The position numbers were made by a program, and so were the translations under genes. The notes beneath the pieces are model-generated. The model saw only the letters and a list, made by a program, of their open reading frames with translations, was not told the origin of the DNA and did no database searches. A stretch of DNA of 64,000 nucleotides from Sphingobium sp. CR2-8 (GTDB lineage Bacteria; Pseudomonadota; Alphaproteobacteria; Sphingomonadales; Sphingomonadaceae), in assembly GCF_035818615.1 (NCBI RefSeq), contig NZ_JAYKZY010000002.1, positions 2,501 to 66,500 of the forward strand, read 5' to 3'. This document shows positions 1 through 13,847 of the stretch, in pieces. Numbering within the stretch: the first letter of the stretch is position 1; every line of letters begins with the position of its first letter.

Positions 1-2753
<2,753 letters not shown>

Positions 2754-2893
2754 TCCCACCATCAACGACAATGCTGGTCATACAGCAGCGCTCGACGATC
2801 GTAGGTTGTTAAGCCAGCCCAGATATATGCTTACAAACACACACAAAACGTGCACGGTATCGATTATAACCCCCTTATATGCGCCCGCTTCAT

Positions 2894-3011
2894 TGCTTGG
2901 TGACCATAGCGTCTGTGACCCACCCGATCCCATCCCGAACTCGGCCGTGAAACCAGTCTGCGCCGATGGTACTATTGCTCAAGCACTGGAAGAGTAGGGC
3001 GTCGCCAGGCA
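2894..3011 (+). rRNA. rrf: 5S ribosomal RNA
   Basis: 5S rRNA lies about 140 nt after the 23S gene. The conserved core CCCATCCCGAACTCGG is present. The ends pair to form the terminal helix, GCTTGGTGAC with GTCGCCAGGC, allowing G-U pairs. The 140-nt spacer before it contains no gene. Ends are estimated from the helix. Confidence 0.93.
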
Positions 3012-3184
3012 TTGCAGCGCGCGCATATATCGGAAAATACATAAAACCCATTCACAACGTCTCGGCCCGTACCAACGGGCCGCAGGCCGCAAGGCCGAAC
3101 GGCCGCCCGACCCCGGATCAAGTCCGGGGAGGAAAGCCAAGGGAACGGATGTTCCCGCCGGCGCTTGAGGCTAAACAAAAGTGA

Positions 3185-3261
<77 letters not shown>

Positions 3262-3340
3262 ACACAAAGCATTGGCGAACGCAGTGAGCTTAGGCTTTGT
3301 GTTGTCCCGGCGAAGGCCGGGACCCATAACCCCACACACA

Positions 3341-3366
3341 ACCCCGCCTGAACAGCGGGGTTTTTT
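3341..3366 (+). terminator. Rho-independent terminator of the rRNA operon
   Basis: A perfect 7-bp stem, ACCCCGC (3341-3347) and GCGGGGT (3355-3361), encloses a 7-nt loop and runs straight into a T tract. It sits about 80 nt after tRNA-fMet and faces the convergent peptidase gene. A second GC-rich hairpin (GTCCCGGC-GAAG-GCCGGGAC, 3304-3323) lies just before it. Confidence 0.85.
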
Positions 3367-3429
3367 ATCGCCTACAACATGCGCAACCAACATGTCGGAG
3401 GCGGACACCTGCCGCCCCCGATCCCCCTA

Positions 3430-5547
3430 TCACCGCTCGGCCCCTTCCAACTGTCGGCTGAAATACACCATCTGCATCGCCTGCAATCGTGCGCCTTGCG
3501 CGATATCCGCATCGCCCGAATGGCCACCGGCGGTATCTTCGTAGAAATAATAGGGCAGGCCATAATCCTTCAGCCGTGCTGCGAACTTGCGTGCATGTTG
3601 CGGCCCCACACGGTCGTCCTTGGACGTGGTCCAGATGTAGGGCACCGGATATTTCACACCCCGACGGATGTTCGCATAAGGCGAAATCTTCTCCAGAAAC
3701 GCCTTCTCCGCGGGCACCGACACGCTGCCATATTCATCGACCCAGGATGCCCCGGCCGCGATCTGCTCGTACCGCACCATGTCCAGCAACGGCACCTGGA
3801 TCGCGACCGCATTCCACAGATCGGGATGCTGGTTGAACGCCACCCCCATCAGCAGCCCGCCATTGGAGCCGCCATAGATGCCGAACTTTCTGGGCGACGA
3901 TAATTTGCGCGCGAATATATCCTGCGCCACCGCGGCGAAATCGTCATAGATGATCTGCCGCTTGGTCTTCAGCCCTGCCTCATGCCAGGCCGGGCCGAAC
4001 TCGCCGCCGCCGCGGATATTCGCCAGCACGAAACTATTGCCCCGTTCCAGCCAGAGCTTGCCGGTGATCGCCGCATAGCTCGGCGTCATCGGCACTTCGA
4101 AACCGCCATAGGCCGTCATGATCGTCGGCGTCGAACCGTCCGGCTTCATGTCTTTCCGATGGACGATGAAATAGGGGATCTTGGTCCCGTCGGTAGAGGT
4201 CGCCTCGAACTGATCGACCACCAGCCCGTCGGCGTCGAAGCGCGCGGGCATGGCCTTCACCTGGCGCGGCGTCGGGTTGGCGGCATCCAACGCCCACAGG
4301 GTCGTGGGCGCCAGGAAGCCGGACACCGACAGATAGGCATTGTCGCTCTTGTCGGTGGCGCTGACGATCGCAATCGTGGCGTTGTCGGGCAGGGAGACCG
4401 GTGTCGTGGTCCATGCGTCCTTGCCAGGCGCCAGCACCAGCACGCGTCCGCGCACATTGTCGTTGATCGCTACGATTACGCGGTTCTTCGTCGCCGCGAC
4501 GCCGTCGATCGACTGGCGCGCATTGGGCGCGAACAGGATCTGCGGCCTCAGCGTCTCGCCCGCCTGCAACGCGGCGAGCGGCACCGCCGCCAGCGACCCC
4601 GACGGCACCGTCACGCCACCGCTTTTCCATAGCTCGCTGGTCTGGATCAGCACCTGCCCCTGGACCATGCCCTGCAACTGGCTCTTCGCCGGAAGCGGCA
4701 GCTTCTTCACGCCATCGGCCGTGACCAGATAGGTTTCGTTGCCGAAGAAGGTAACGCCACGATAGAGAAAGGCCGCGCGATGCCCTGCGCCATCCGACAG
4801 CAGCATCGGAAACGTCCCGACCTGATCACCAGGCGCACCCCGATAGATTTCCTGCGCCGCCGACAGCGGCTGCCCCCGCGTGAGCGTCTTCACCACGAAA
4901 GGATAGCCCGACGCGGTCAGGCTGCCGTCTCCCCAATTGCGGGCGAGCAGCAGCGTGTCCTTGTCCAGCCAGGCGACATTCTGCTTGGACGTCGGAATAT
5001 CGAATCCGCCCGACACGAACTGCCCTTTGTCCAGATCGAATTCGCGCAGGCTGACCGCATCTTCCCCGCCGTCCGACAGGCTGATGAGCGCCAATCGCTC
5101 CTCGGGGTCCAGGATGGTCGCGCCCTTCCACACCCACTTCTTCCCCTCCGCCTTGGACAGGGCATCGAGATCCAGCACCGTGGTCCAGCGCGGCGCGGCG
5201 GTCGCATAGTCGGCCTCGCTCGTATGGCGCCAGATGCCCTGGGGATGATCGGCGTCGCGCCACAGATTATAGACGCGGCCATGGACCAGCATCGGCATGG
5301 CGATCCGGTCCTTGGCCGACGCGATCGCCAGCGCTTGCGCATAATAGCCTGCATAGCGCGGATCACCCTGCAGGGTCGCGACGGTCGCCTTGTTCTCCGC
5401 CTCCACCCATTGCATCGCGCGCGGGCCGGTCCAGTCTTCCAGCCAGACGAAGGGATCGTCGGCGGGCGCAGGCTGCGGGGCCGGGGCAGGGGGCGCACCT
5501 GCGCCTGTCAACATCGCGGCAGTCACCAACAACAACATCCTTTTCAT
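3430..5547 (-). CDS. Exported S9 family prolyl oligopeptidase
   Basis: This is a 705-residue serine peptidase that should cleave short peptides after proline, probably in the periplasm. The reading frame runs further upstream, but the start chosen here (MKRMLLLVTAAMLTGAGAP) has a signal peptide and is preceded by GGGGGAAG; it also overlaps the stop of the upstream gene. The N-terminal half is the beta-propeller. The C-terminal hydrolase domain carries the nucleophile motif YGGSNGGLLMG, the aspartate in SKDDRVGP and the histidine in GGHSGD, so the triad is complete. A proline/alanine-rich stretch after the signal peptide looks like a linker. The natural substrate cannot be told from sequence. 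Confidence 0.92.
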   Translation of the reverse strand: MKRMLLLVTAAMLTGAGAPPAPAPQPAPADDPFVWLEDWTGPRAMQWVEAENKATVATLQGDPRYAGYYAQALAIASAKDRIAMPMLVHGRVYNLWRDADHPQGIWRHTSEADYATAAPRWTTVLDLDALSKAEGKKWVWKGATILDPEERLALISLSDGGEDAVSLREFDLDKGQFVSGGFDIPTSKQNVAWLDKDTLLLARNWGDGSLTASGYPFVVKTLTRGQPLSAAQEIYRGAPGDQVGTFPMLLSDGAGHRAAFLYRGVTFFGNETYLVTADGVKKLPLPAKSQLQGMVQGQVLIQTSELWKSGGVTVPSGSLAAVPLAALQAGETLRPQILFAPNARQSIDGVAATKNRVIVAINDNVRGRVLVLAPGKDAWTTTPVSLPDNATIAIVSATDKSDNAYLSVSGFLAPTTLWALDAANPTPRQVKAMPARFDADGLVVDQFEATSTDGTKIPYFIVHRKDMKPDGSTPTIMTAYGGFEVPMTPSYAAITGKLWLERGNSFVLANIRGGGEFGPAWHEAGLKTKRQIIYDDFAAVAQDIFARKLSSPRKFGIYGGSNGGLLMGVAFNQHPDLWNAVAIQVPLLDMVRYEQIAAGASWVDEYGSVSVPAEKAFLEKISPYANIRRGVKYPVPYIWTTSKDDRVGPQHARKFAARLKDYGLPYYFYEDTAGGHSGDADIAQGARLQAMQMVYFSRQLEGAER

Positions 5548-5840
5548 CACATCTTCCCCCTTGGCGCGGCCAGCCGCCCCTGGCGATAGCGTCGCCGCAA
5601 CAGCGCGCCCGCAACCAGCAGAGGTAACGCGCCCAGCATCAACAGGCTCCCGATCAGGCTGGGCGACCAGCCCCACAGGCTGTGCAGCCCGAAAGCGGAT
5701 GGGGCCAGCACCAGCAGGAATCCCAAAGTCAGCAGCCACAACCCCCATCGTCGCGGCCGCACCGCCACCATGCGCATTTCATGACGCCATGCCTTGCGGC
5801 CAGCTTTGGTGGACAGATCGGGAGGCGGGTGGTCGAACAT
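5547..5840 (-). CDS. Small two-helix membrane protein
   Basis: This 97-residue protein starts MFDHPPPDLSTKAGRKAWRH. It has two predicted transmembrane helices, about residues 36-56 and 64-83, separated by a short loop, and a basic C-terminus (LLRRRYRQGRLAAPRGK). Its stop codon overlaps the start of the S9 peptidase gene (TGATG), so the two are likely co-transcribed and translationally coupled. The 5' end of the gene runs divergently from the TPP riboswitch beginning about 45 bp away. No family is recognised, and nothing in it suggests an enzyme. It may be an accessory protein of the envelope or the peptidase, but that is only inference from position. Confidence 0.7.
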   Translation of the reverse strand: MFDHPPPDLSTKAGRKAWRHEMRMVAVRPRRWGLWLLTLGFLLVLAPSAFGLHSLWGWSPSLIGSLLMLGALPLLVAGALLRRRYRQGRLAAPRGKM

Positions 5841-5884
5841 AAGGTGCTGGACCTTGTGGCCTTTCGTCCCTATCCTGTCCAGCA

Positions 5885-8358
<2,474 letters not shown>

Positions 8359-8466
8359 GGCGGCGCTTTGCACGTGAAACCAACGGGTAGAACGGCCCAT
8401 CTCATCGCTTAGCTGTTGACGATGGCGTGAGGGACAGCAACAACAGGCTGCTATTGGGAGTAAGAT

Positions 8467-8643
8467 ATGAGCGAACATTTGACAGCGCTGATGGAGGCCG
8501 CGCGTGGCAAAGCGATGTCGGGTGCAGAGAAGGAAGCACAGCGTAGAAGTTTTGCTTACGGAAACGCTCATATTGAGAACGAGCGAGTCACACGGGAAAT
8601 GGTGGCGGCTGCGGCTGAGAAGCTTGGAAGTTTAGCCGAGTGA
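8467..8643 (+). CDS. Fic toxin antitoxin, VbhA/FicA-like
   Basis: This 58-residue helical protein starts MSEHLTALMEAARGKAMSGA and has a segment AYGNAHIENERVTREMV. It sits directly before a Fic-domain gene and its stop overlaps that gene's GTG start. Small antitoxins of class I Fic systems insert an inhibitory helix with a (S/T)xxxE(G/N) pattern into the Fic active site. Here the matching stretch is NAHIEN, with Asn in place of Ser/Thr, so the glutamate is kept. Length, position and this motif make the call. A ribosome site is plausible at GGGAGTAAGAT. The pair has lower GC than its neighbours, which suggests horizontal acquisition. Confidence 0.82.
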   Translation: MSEHLTALMEAARGKAMSGAEKEAQRRSFAYGNAHIENERVTREMVAAAAEKLGSLAE

Positions 8644-9326
8644 GCGAAGGACAGCGGCATAGCATTGCGGCAGATGCAACGCTAATTGACGATCCCGATG
8701 AGGTCGCTGTTCGGGAGTCTGAGAATGCTGTAGCGCAATTTGACCGCGTATTGGACATGGTCGATGAGATAGCGCGTGGCACGCGTCCGTTTCGCTTGCG
8801 GGCATCAATGATTCTTGATCTTCATCGAATTGCTTTGGATGGTTTATCAGCTTATGCCGGAAACTACAGACCGGCAGATATTGAGATTGGTCAGAGCAAG
8901 CACATTCCTCCCGCGGCACATCTTGTTCCATCTCTAATTGAAGAGATGTGCGAATATGTGATGGACAACGCGGAAACTAGTGAAGCTCTTCACTTATGCG
9001 CCTATGTAATGTGGCGGTTGAACTGGATACATCCATTTACCGATGGAAATGGACGAACTTCGCGTGCCTTGGCTTATTATGTGCTATGTGGAAAAGTGGG
9101 GTATCTGCTTCCTGGTAGTAAAACAGTTCCAGAGCAGATAGCTGCTGATCGTACGCCTTATTATCAAGCACTCGAGAACGCTGACAAACATCTAGTAGAA
9201 GGTAAGATTGATCTTACCGCTCTGGAGATGCTGCTGGATAAGTGTCTCGCGACCCAACTTCTTTCAGCATATAATGATGCCAAAGATCCAGCTGCCGGAA
9301 GTCCGAAAGATCGTAAACTTCACTGA
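8640..9326 (+). CDS. fic: Fic family AMP transferase toxin
   Basis: Fic proteins transfer AMP, or other nucleotide moieties, from a nucleotide to target proteins; class I members act as toxins. This one is 228 residues with the catalytic motif HPFTDGNGRTSR at about residue 130, matching HPFx(D/E)GNGRxxR. The C-terminal part is helical, with no DNA-binding domain seen. The GTG start overlaps the antitoxin stop (GTGA), and no competing ATG is close. The gene is visibly AT-richer than thiC and the ABC transporter on either side. No glutamate inhibitory motif is obvious at its own N-terminus, consistent with inhibition by the separate antitoxin. Confidence 0.93.
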   Translation: MSEGQRHSIAADATLIDDPDEVAVRESENAVAQFDRVLDMVDEIARGTRPFRLRASMILDLHRIALDGLSAYAGNYRPADIEIGQSKHIPPAAHLVPSLIEEMCEYVMDNAETSEALHLCAYVMWRLNWIHPFTDGNGRTSRALAYYVLCGKVGYLLPGSKTVPEQIAADRTPYYQALENADKHLVEGKIDLTALEMLLDKCLATQLLSAYNDAKDPAAGSPKDRKLH

Positions 9327-9374
9327 AGTGGATGCAGAAGAGATTCTATAATTTTATCAGTTGTTTAGTGCGCA

Positions 9375-9539
9375 GTGCCTCTAGGAAAACTAACGCGCAG
9401 ACTGGACAGAAAAAATCATGCCGCAGGTGATATGTATGGCTATCACGAGGTAAATGTTTTGATGAATGGATCCCTGCTGCCGGGATATGAATATCAATTC
9501 GCCGACTGGTTCCGCCACCATCTCGCCCCCGCTTCCTAA
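9375..9539 (+). other. Possible gene remnant after the Fic pair
   Basis: One frame between fic and the next gene reads without stops from about 9375 and ends LLPGYEYQFADWFRHHLAPAS before TAA at 9537. The aromatic-rich end looks like the C-terminus of a real protein, but there is no convincing start and no family match. It may be the tail of a gene cut when the Fic pair arrived. Evidence is weak. Confidence 0.25.
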
Positions 9540-9579
9540 CTCCTTTCCTATTTGGAAATCCTCTGATCTATCCTGATGG

Positions 9580-9870
9580 ATGGAACAGCAGCCTTCCCCC
9601 AATCCGCCCACCAGCCCCGCCCCAAAACGCCGCGCCCGCTGGACGCCCGCGCTTCAGGCATCCTTTCTCGGCACCTTGTTGCAGACCGGTAGTGTTCGCC
9701 ATGCCGCGCGCGCGGTGGGTCTGTCGCCGTCCAGCGCGCATCGCCTGCGCCGTCGCCTCGCCGACACGGAATTCGACCGCAACTGGGCGGAGGCGTTGTT
9801 CCTGCATGACCAGTTGATGACCCGCCCGTTGGCGATCGATCATGCGCGGACGCGCGCTGGCAGGCAATAG
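9580..9870 (+). CDS. Small helix-turn-helix protein
   Basis: This 96-residue protein has a proline-rich start, a basic stretch (KRRARWTPALQASFL), and then TLLQTGSVRHAARAVGLSPSSAHRLRRRL, which reads as a helix-turn-helix (residues about 30-60). It ends soon after, in HARTRAGRQ. Similar short sphingomonad proteins are usually annotated as hypothetical with an HTH. It could be a DNA-binding regulator or a truncated copy of a longer one, since only about 35 residues follow the HTH. No partner gene is apparent; the next gene converges on it. Confidence 0.6.
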   Translation: MEQQPSPNPPTSPAPKRRARWTPALQASFLGTLLQTGSVRHAARAVGLSPSSAHRLRRRLADTEFDRNWAEALFLHDQLMTRPLAIDHARTRAGRQ

Positions 9871-9966
9871 GAAGCGGCGCTTCGGGGACGCATCGGTGAC
9901 GCTTCGGGGGCGCCTTGCGAGCGCTTCGGGCCGAAAACCCCCGCTATGGCGTGAACTTTGCGCGCC

Positions 9967-10656
9967 TTACCCCTGCAACAGCACTGCGCTGCGCCGCTTC
10001 TTCCATTCCAGCGACACGCCGATCCGTTGCGCCATCTGGCCGTCCCAATCGGTGGTCAGCCCCTGCGCTTCCAGTTGCTCCACGATACGATGGCCGATCG
10101 CGATCGCCGCTGCCTCTTCGCCCTCGCCGCACGCCCCATAGTTCAGATAGAGGCCGTGGCCTTCCACGGCGGATTCGGTGTCCTGCATATGGAAAAAGGC
10201 ATAGCCTTCCACCACCATCCCCTCATCCTGCGCCGCCTCGATCTCGTCCCAGATTTCGGTTGCGCCGCATGTGCCGCAGCAGGTGAAATTCTGCCGGGCG
10301 ACGATGCCTTCCTCCTCCAGGGCGGCAAAGGCGGCGTCCAGCCGGTCGCAATCGGTCATGTCCGACCAGTCCCGCTCGGCGGCGCGATGATCGGCCAGCG
10401 CCGCGCGCAGCGCGGCCGACGCCTCGATCCGGAGCAGCGGCCGGGGCAGTTCCTCCTCGAACACGTCATTGGCGTTGGTCAGGATCGCGTCGTCGTCGAA
10501 GAAGCCGCCCGCCACGTCGCGCCGCACCAGATCGCGCAGCGCCGCCACCGGATCATAGCTGGCGATGGGGCTGGGGGCGGGGCTGTTCGCCTCGCATATC
10601 TGGTCGCTACCGGCAGTCTTCGTTCCAAAAATCCGCTTCCACAAAGACCCGAACAT
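9967..10656 (-). CDS. DUF6891-like hypothetical protein
   Basis: About 229 residues from the ATG chosen here (MFGSLWKRIFGTKTAG); a GTG nine codons earlier is an alternative with AGGAGG nearby. The middle is acidic and helical (residues about 40-125). It is followed by a conserved-looking segment with a CCGTCG motif (FTCCGTCGATEIWDE) and an alpha/beta end (GHGLYLNYGACGEGEEAA, RIGVSLEWKKRR). The CCxxC arrangement could bind metal. The layout matches what I recall of DUF6891 proteins, whose function is unknown. It stands alone, between the HTH gene and the divergent ABC transporter. Confidence 0.7.
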   Translation of the reverse strand: MFGSLWKRIFGTKTAGSDQICEANSPAPSPIASYDPVAALRDLVRRDVAGGFFDDDAILTNANDVFEEELPRPLLRIEASAALRAALADHRAAERDWSDMTDCDRLDAAFAALEEEGIVARQNFTCCGTCGATEIWDEIEAAQDEGMVVEGYAFFHMQDTESAVEGHGLYLNYGACGEGEEAAAIAIGHRIVEQLEAQGLTTDWDGQMAQRIGVSLEWKKRRSAVLLQG

Positions 10657-10888
10657 GCGCCTGTCTGCCTCCTGCGATGCCACGCAGCTATCATGCCGCG
10701 CAGAAGAGCAAAGGAAAAGGGCCTAAAGCGCCCCTTTGTTCCAGCCGGTCGCGGGACGCCCCACAGCGCGGAGCCGAAGCCATGTCGCAGCGGCCCCGTC
10801 GCCCGATCCCGACCATTGGCACATCCTTGGCCAACACCATGCACCGATTCCATTGGATTGCCCCGCGATCGCGCTTACATAGCGCCCA

Positions 10889-12736
10889 ATGCCACCCGAT
10901 ATCGCTTCATCCACGCCGATCCCGCCCATCTGGGCGACGCTCCGCCGCTTCCTGCCCTATCTCTGGCCTGCGGATTCGGCCCCGCTGCGTCGCCGCGTCG
11001 CGCTCGCCATGGGGCTGGTGCTGCTGGCGAAGGCGATCAGCCTCGCCATGCCCTTCGCCTACAAGGCCGCGATCGACCGGATGGCGCCCGGCATGGAACC
11101 GGCCGTCGGCCTCGCCATGGCGCTGGTCGCCGTCTATGCGGGTGCGCGCTTCGGCAGCGTCCTGTTCGACAACCTGCGCAATGCCGTGTTCGAAAAGGTC
11201 GGACAGGAAGCGGGGCGGCGACTGGCCGACGACGTCTTCATCCATCTCCACCGCCTGTCGCTGCGCTTCCACCTCGACCGCCGCACCGGTGCGGTCACGA
11301 AGATCGTCGAGCGCGGCACCAAGAGCATCGACACGATGCTCTACTTCCTGCTGTTCAACATCGCGCCGACCGTGCTGGAGCTGGTGGCGGTCTGCGTCAT
11401 CTTCTTCGTCAAGTTCGGCGCTGGCCTGGTGGTCGCGACCGTGGTCATGGTTGCGCTCTATATCTGGTTCACCCGCACCGTCACCGAATGGCGCAACCAG
11501 CTGCGCCGCGACATGGTGGACATGGACACCAACGCCGTCGCCCATGCCGTCGACAGCCTGCTGAATTTCGAGACGGTCAAATATTTCGGCGCCGAACAGC
11601 GCGAAGCGACCCGCTACGGCATGGCGATGCGCCGCTATGCGCAAGCGGCGGTCAAGAGCGAGAACAGCCTCGCCTGGCTCAATATCGGCCAGTCGCTCAT
11701 CACCAACCTCATGATGGCGGGGGCCATGGCCTATACCGTGTGGGGCTGGAGCGTCGGGCAGTTCACCACCGGCGACGTGGTGCTGGTCAATACGCTGCTC
11801 AGCCAGCTGTTCCGCCCGCTCGACCTGCTCGGCATGGTCTATCGCACCATCCGCCAGGGGCTGATCGACATGGAGGCGATGTATACTCTGATCGACACGC
11901 CGCAGGAGATCGCCGACGTGGCGGGCGCGACCGATCTTCAGGCCCGCGGCGGTGAAGTGCGCTTCGACCATGTCCGCTTCGGCTACGACCCGGAACGCGA
12001 AATCCTGCACGATGTCAGCTTCACCGTCCCGGCCGGCAAGACGTTGGCGATCGTCGGCCCATCCGGCGCGGGCAAGTCCACCATCGCCCGCATCCTGTTC
12101 CGCTTCTACGACATCCAGCAGGGTCAGGTCTCTATCGACGGGCAGGATATAGCCAGCGTCACCCAAGCCTCGCTGCGCGCCGCGATCGGCATCGTGCCGC
12201 AGGACATGGTCCTCTTCAACGACACGGTCGGCTATAATATCGGCTATGGCCGCGAAGGCGCGAGCCAGCAGGAGATAGAGGCGGCGGCCAAGGCGGCGTC
12301 CATCCACGACTTCATCCTCAGTCTGCCCAAGGGCTATGACACCCGCGTCGGCGAACGCGGTCTGAAACTCTCGGGCGGCGAAAAGCAGAGGGTGGCGATC
12401 GCCCGCACCCTGCTCAAAGACCCGCCTGTTCTGGTGCTGGACGAAGCGACCAGCGCGCTAGACAGCCGCACCGAAACGGAAATCCAGACCGTGCTGCGCG
12501 ACATCAGCCGCAAACGCACGACCCTGGTGGTGGCCCACCGTCTGTCGACGGTGGTCGATGCCGACGAGATCATCGTGCTGGACCAGGGACATATCGTGGA
12601 ACGCGGCCGCCATGCCGACCTGGTCCGGGCCGACGGCCTCTACGCCCTGATGTGGAACCGTCAGGCAGCGGAGCGGGAGGAAATGCCAGCCGAGCCGGGT
12701 ATCGAGAATATATTTGAGGTGGTGACGCCCCGCTGA
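10889..12736 (+). CDS. Atm1/HMT1-type ABC transporter (fused TMD-NBD)
   Basis: This is a 615-residue half-transporter. About residues 35-325 form a six-helix membrane domain and residues 350-590 the ATPase. The ATPase has Walker A GPSGAGKS, the signature LSGGEKQRVAIART, Walker B VLVLDEATSALD and the H-loop histidine in VAHRLST. The membrane domain contains FETVKYFGAE and the MEAMYTLIDTP stretch typical of the Atm1/HMT1 subfamily. That subfamily exports glutathione-linked sulfur compounds or metals and acts as a homodimer in the inner membrane. The cargo is inferred from the subfamily, not from this sequence. The gene is followed by a strong hairpin. Confidence 0.93.
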   Translation: MPPDIASSTPIPPIWATLRRFLPYLWPADSAPLRRRVALAMGLVLLAKAISLAMPFAYKAAIDRMAPGMEPAVGLAMALVAVYAGARFGSVLFDNLRNAVFEKVGQEAGRRLADDVFIHLHRLSLRFHLDRRTGAVTKIVERGTKSIDTMLYFLLFNIAPTVLELVAVCVIFFVKFGAGLVVATVVMVALYIWFTRTVTEWRNQLRRDMVDMDTNAVAHAVDSLLNFETVKYFGAEQREATRYGMAMRRYAQAAVKSENSLAWLNIGQSLITNLMMAGAMAYTVWGWSVGQFTTGDVVLVNTLLSQLFRPLDLLGMVYRTIRQGLIDMEAMYTLIDTPQEIADVAGATDLQARGGEVRFDHVRFGYDPEREILHDVSFTVPAGKTLAIVGPSGAGKSTIARILFRFYDIQQGQVSIDGQDIASVTQASLRAAIGIVPQDMVLFNDTVGYNIGYGREGASQQEIEAAAKAASIHDFILSLPKGYDTRVGERGLKLSGGEKQRVAIARTLLKDPPVLVLDEATSALDSRTETEIQTVLRDISRKRTTLVVAHRLSTVVDADEIIVLDQGHIVERGRHADLVRADGLYALMWNRQAAEREEMPAEPGIENIFEVVTPR

Positions 12737-12757
12737 GCCTTTTGCTCAGGGGGCGCC
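12726..12757. terminator. Hairpin between two convergent genes
   Basis: The arms CTGAGC (12733-12738) and GCTCAG (12744-12749) are flanked by further pairing, GCCCC with GGGGGC, around a CTTTT loop. It spans the stop codon of the ABC transporter and precedes the end of the convergent gene, so it may end transcription from both sides. There is no long T tract. Confidence 0.6.
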
Positions 12758-12763
12758 ATCGGG

Positions 12764-13384
12764 TCAGTTATGCGTCGTCACCGTCGTCGTCGTGCGTTCG
12801 GCGACGGTAGCGCGGGGCGCGGTCCGGGTCGTCTTCCGCACGATCTTGCGCTTGGGCGCGGTCGTGCTGCGCGACGCCGTCTGCACCGCCTTCGTCGTTT
12901 CGGTCGTGACCGTCGTGGTGGCTGGCTTGACCGTAGCGGCAGCGGCGGCATCGCGGGCGGCCTGTGCATCCGCAGCGGCCGAAGCGGCGGCCTGCTCCGC
13001 AACATCGGCGCGGGCATTGGCCGCATCGGCCTGCTGCTGCGCGTTTACGGTAGCCTGCGTCTGCATCTGGGCATTGGCATCGGCGCGCTGCTGGCCTTCA
13101 CCGATGGCAGTGTCGGCATTGGCCTGCGCTTCCAGGGCAGCAGTGATCGCCTTCTGCTCCTTGCCGCTCTTCAACGCCTCCTGCGCTAGACGCAGCGACG
13201 CCTGAGCGCGGGCAATCAAGTCAGGAGAGGGGTTGAGTTTAGATGCGGCCTCGATCTTGCCCTTGGCTTCGGCAATAGCGGCGAGCGCACGTTCTTCGTC
13301 GCCAGCAAAGGCGGGCGCAGCACTAAAGGCAAGGGCGGAAGCAGTCAGTAGACCGCCGAGGCTGGTCTTGAAAAACTTGTTCAT
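12764..13384 (-). CDS. Exported alanine-rich coiled-coil protein
   Basis: This 206-residue protein has a clear signal peptide (MNKFFKTSLGGLLTASALAF, cleavage after AFA). The mature part is Ala/Gln/Glu-rich helix, about residues 30-150, with repeated ALEAQANADTAI and NARADVAEQAAASAA stretches that suggest a coiled coil. It then becomes Thr/Lys/Arg-rich and basic at the C-terminus (KRKIVRKTTRT), which could contact peptidoglycan or nucleic acid. The N-terminal helix resembles the DUF4398 type of envelope protein. Function is unknown. It ends at the hairpin shared with the ABC transporter gene. Confidence 0.72.
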   Translation of the reverse strand: MNKFFKTSLGGLLTASALAFSAAPAFAGDEERALAAIAEAKGKIEAASKLNPSPDLIARAQASLRLAQEALKSGKEQKAITAALEAQANADTAIGEGQQRADANAQMQTQATVNAQQQADAANARADVAEQAAASAAADAQAARDAAAAATVKPATTTVTTETTKAVQTASRSTTAPKRKIVRKTTRTAPRATVAERTTTTVTTHN

Positions 13385-13445
13385 ATTTCTCTCCCATCAT
13401 TATGATGACGGGCCAGTTAACGTGCATCTTCTCCTCTAAGTTCCT

Positions 13446-13847
13446 TTATCTAAGGTTCAGGAAAGGCGCTGCGACCTCTGCTGGCACACGCATCAATCGT
13501 CCTGATTGCTTGTCGAGCATAGCCCATGTCGACCGGGCGGATACTTTTACCTTGCCGTCCGGCCCGGTAAATTCGATCAGCCGGTCAAACCGCGCCCCGC
13601 GCGGCGGATCGGGAATCCAGGTGCGTGCAGTCACCGTCTCGCCCACCGTCACATTGCCGCGATAATCTACCTCATGCCGGGTCACGACCCAGATATAGGC
13701 GTCGACATGCGCCGGGTCGGCATCCCGCTCCCAATGTTCGACCGACACCTGCTCCATCCACTGGACCCACACCGCATTGTTCACATGACCCAGTATGTCG
13801 ATATGTTCGGGCAGCGCGATAATCTGCTTGGTGAAGGACGCGGCCAT
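13446..13847 (-). CDS. Acyl-CoA thioesterase, hotdog fold
   Basis: This 133-residue single hotdog domain of the 4-hydroxybenzoyl-CoA/YbgC type would hydrolyse acyl-CoA thioesters. The start MAASFTKQIIALPEHIDILG is chosen because its ATG overlaps the oligopeptidase B stop (TAATG); a start eight codons earlier is also open. The motif HIDILGHVNNAVWVQWMEQ contains the D-x-x-GHVNN signature of this family, with the catalytic aspartate. It is the second gene of a two-gene unit with ptrB. The acyl substrate cannot be told from sequence. Confidence 0.88.
   Translation of the reverse strand: MAASFTKQIIALPEHIDILGHVNNAVWVQWMEQVSVEHWERDADPAHVDAYIWVVTRHEVDYRGNVTVGETVTARTWIPDPPRGARFDRLIEFTGPDGKVKVSARSTWAMLDKQSGRLMRVPAEVAAPFLNLR

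Noticed and set aside
9958..11955. A 665-residue plus-strand frame over the DUF6891 and ABC genes
   Set aside because: It is antisense to one gene and out of frame in the other, with no family-like segments.
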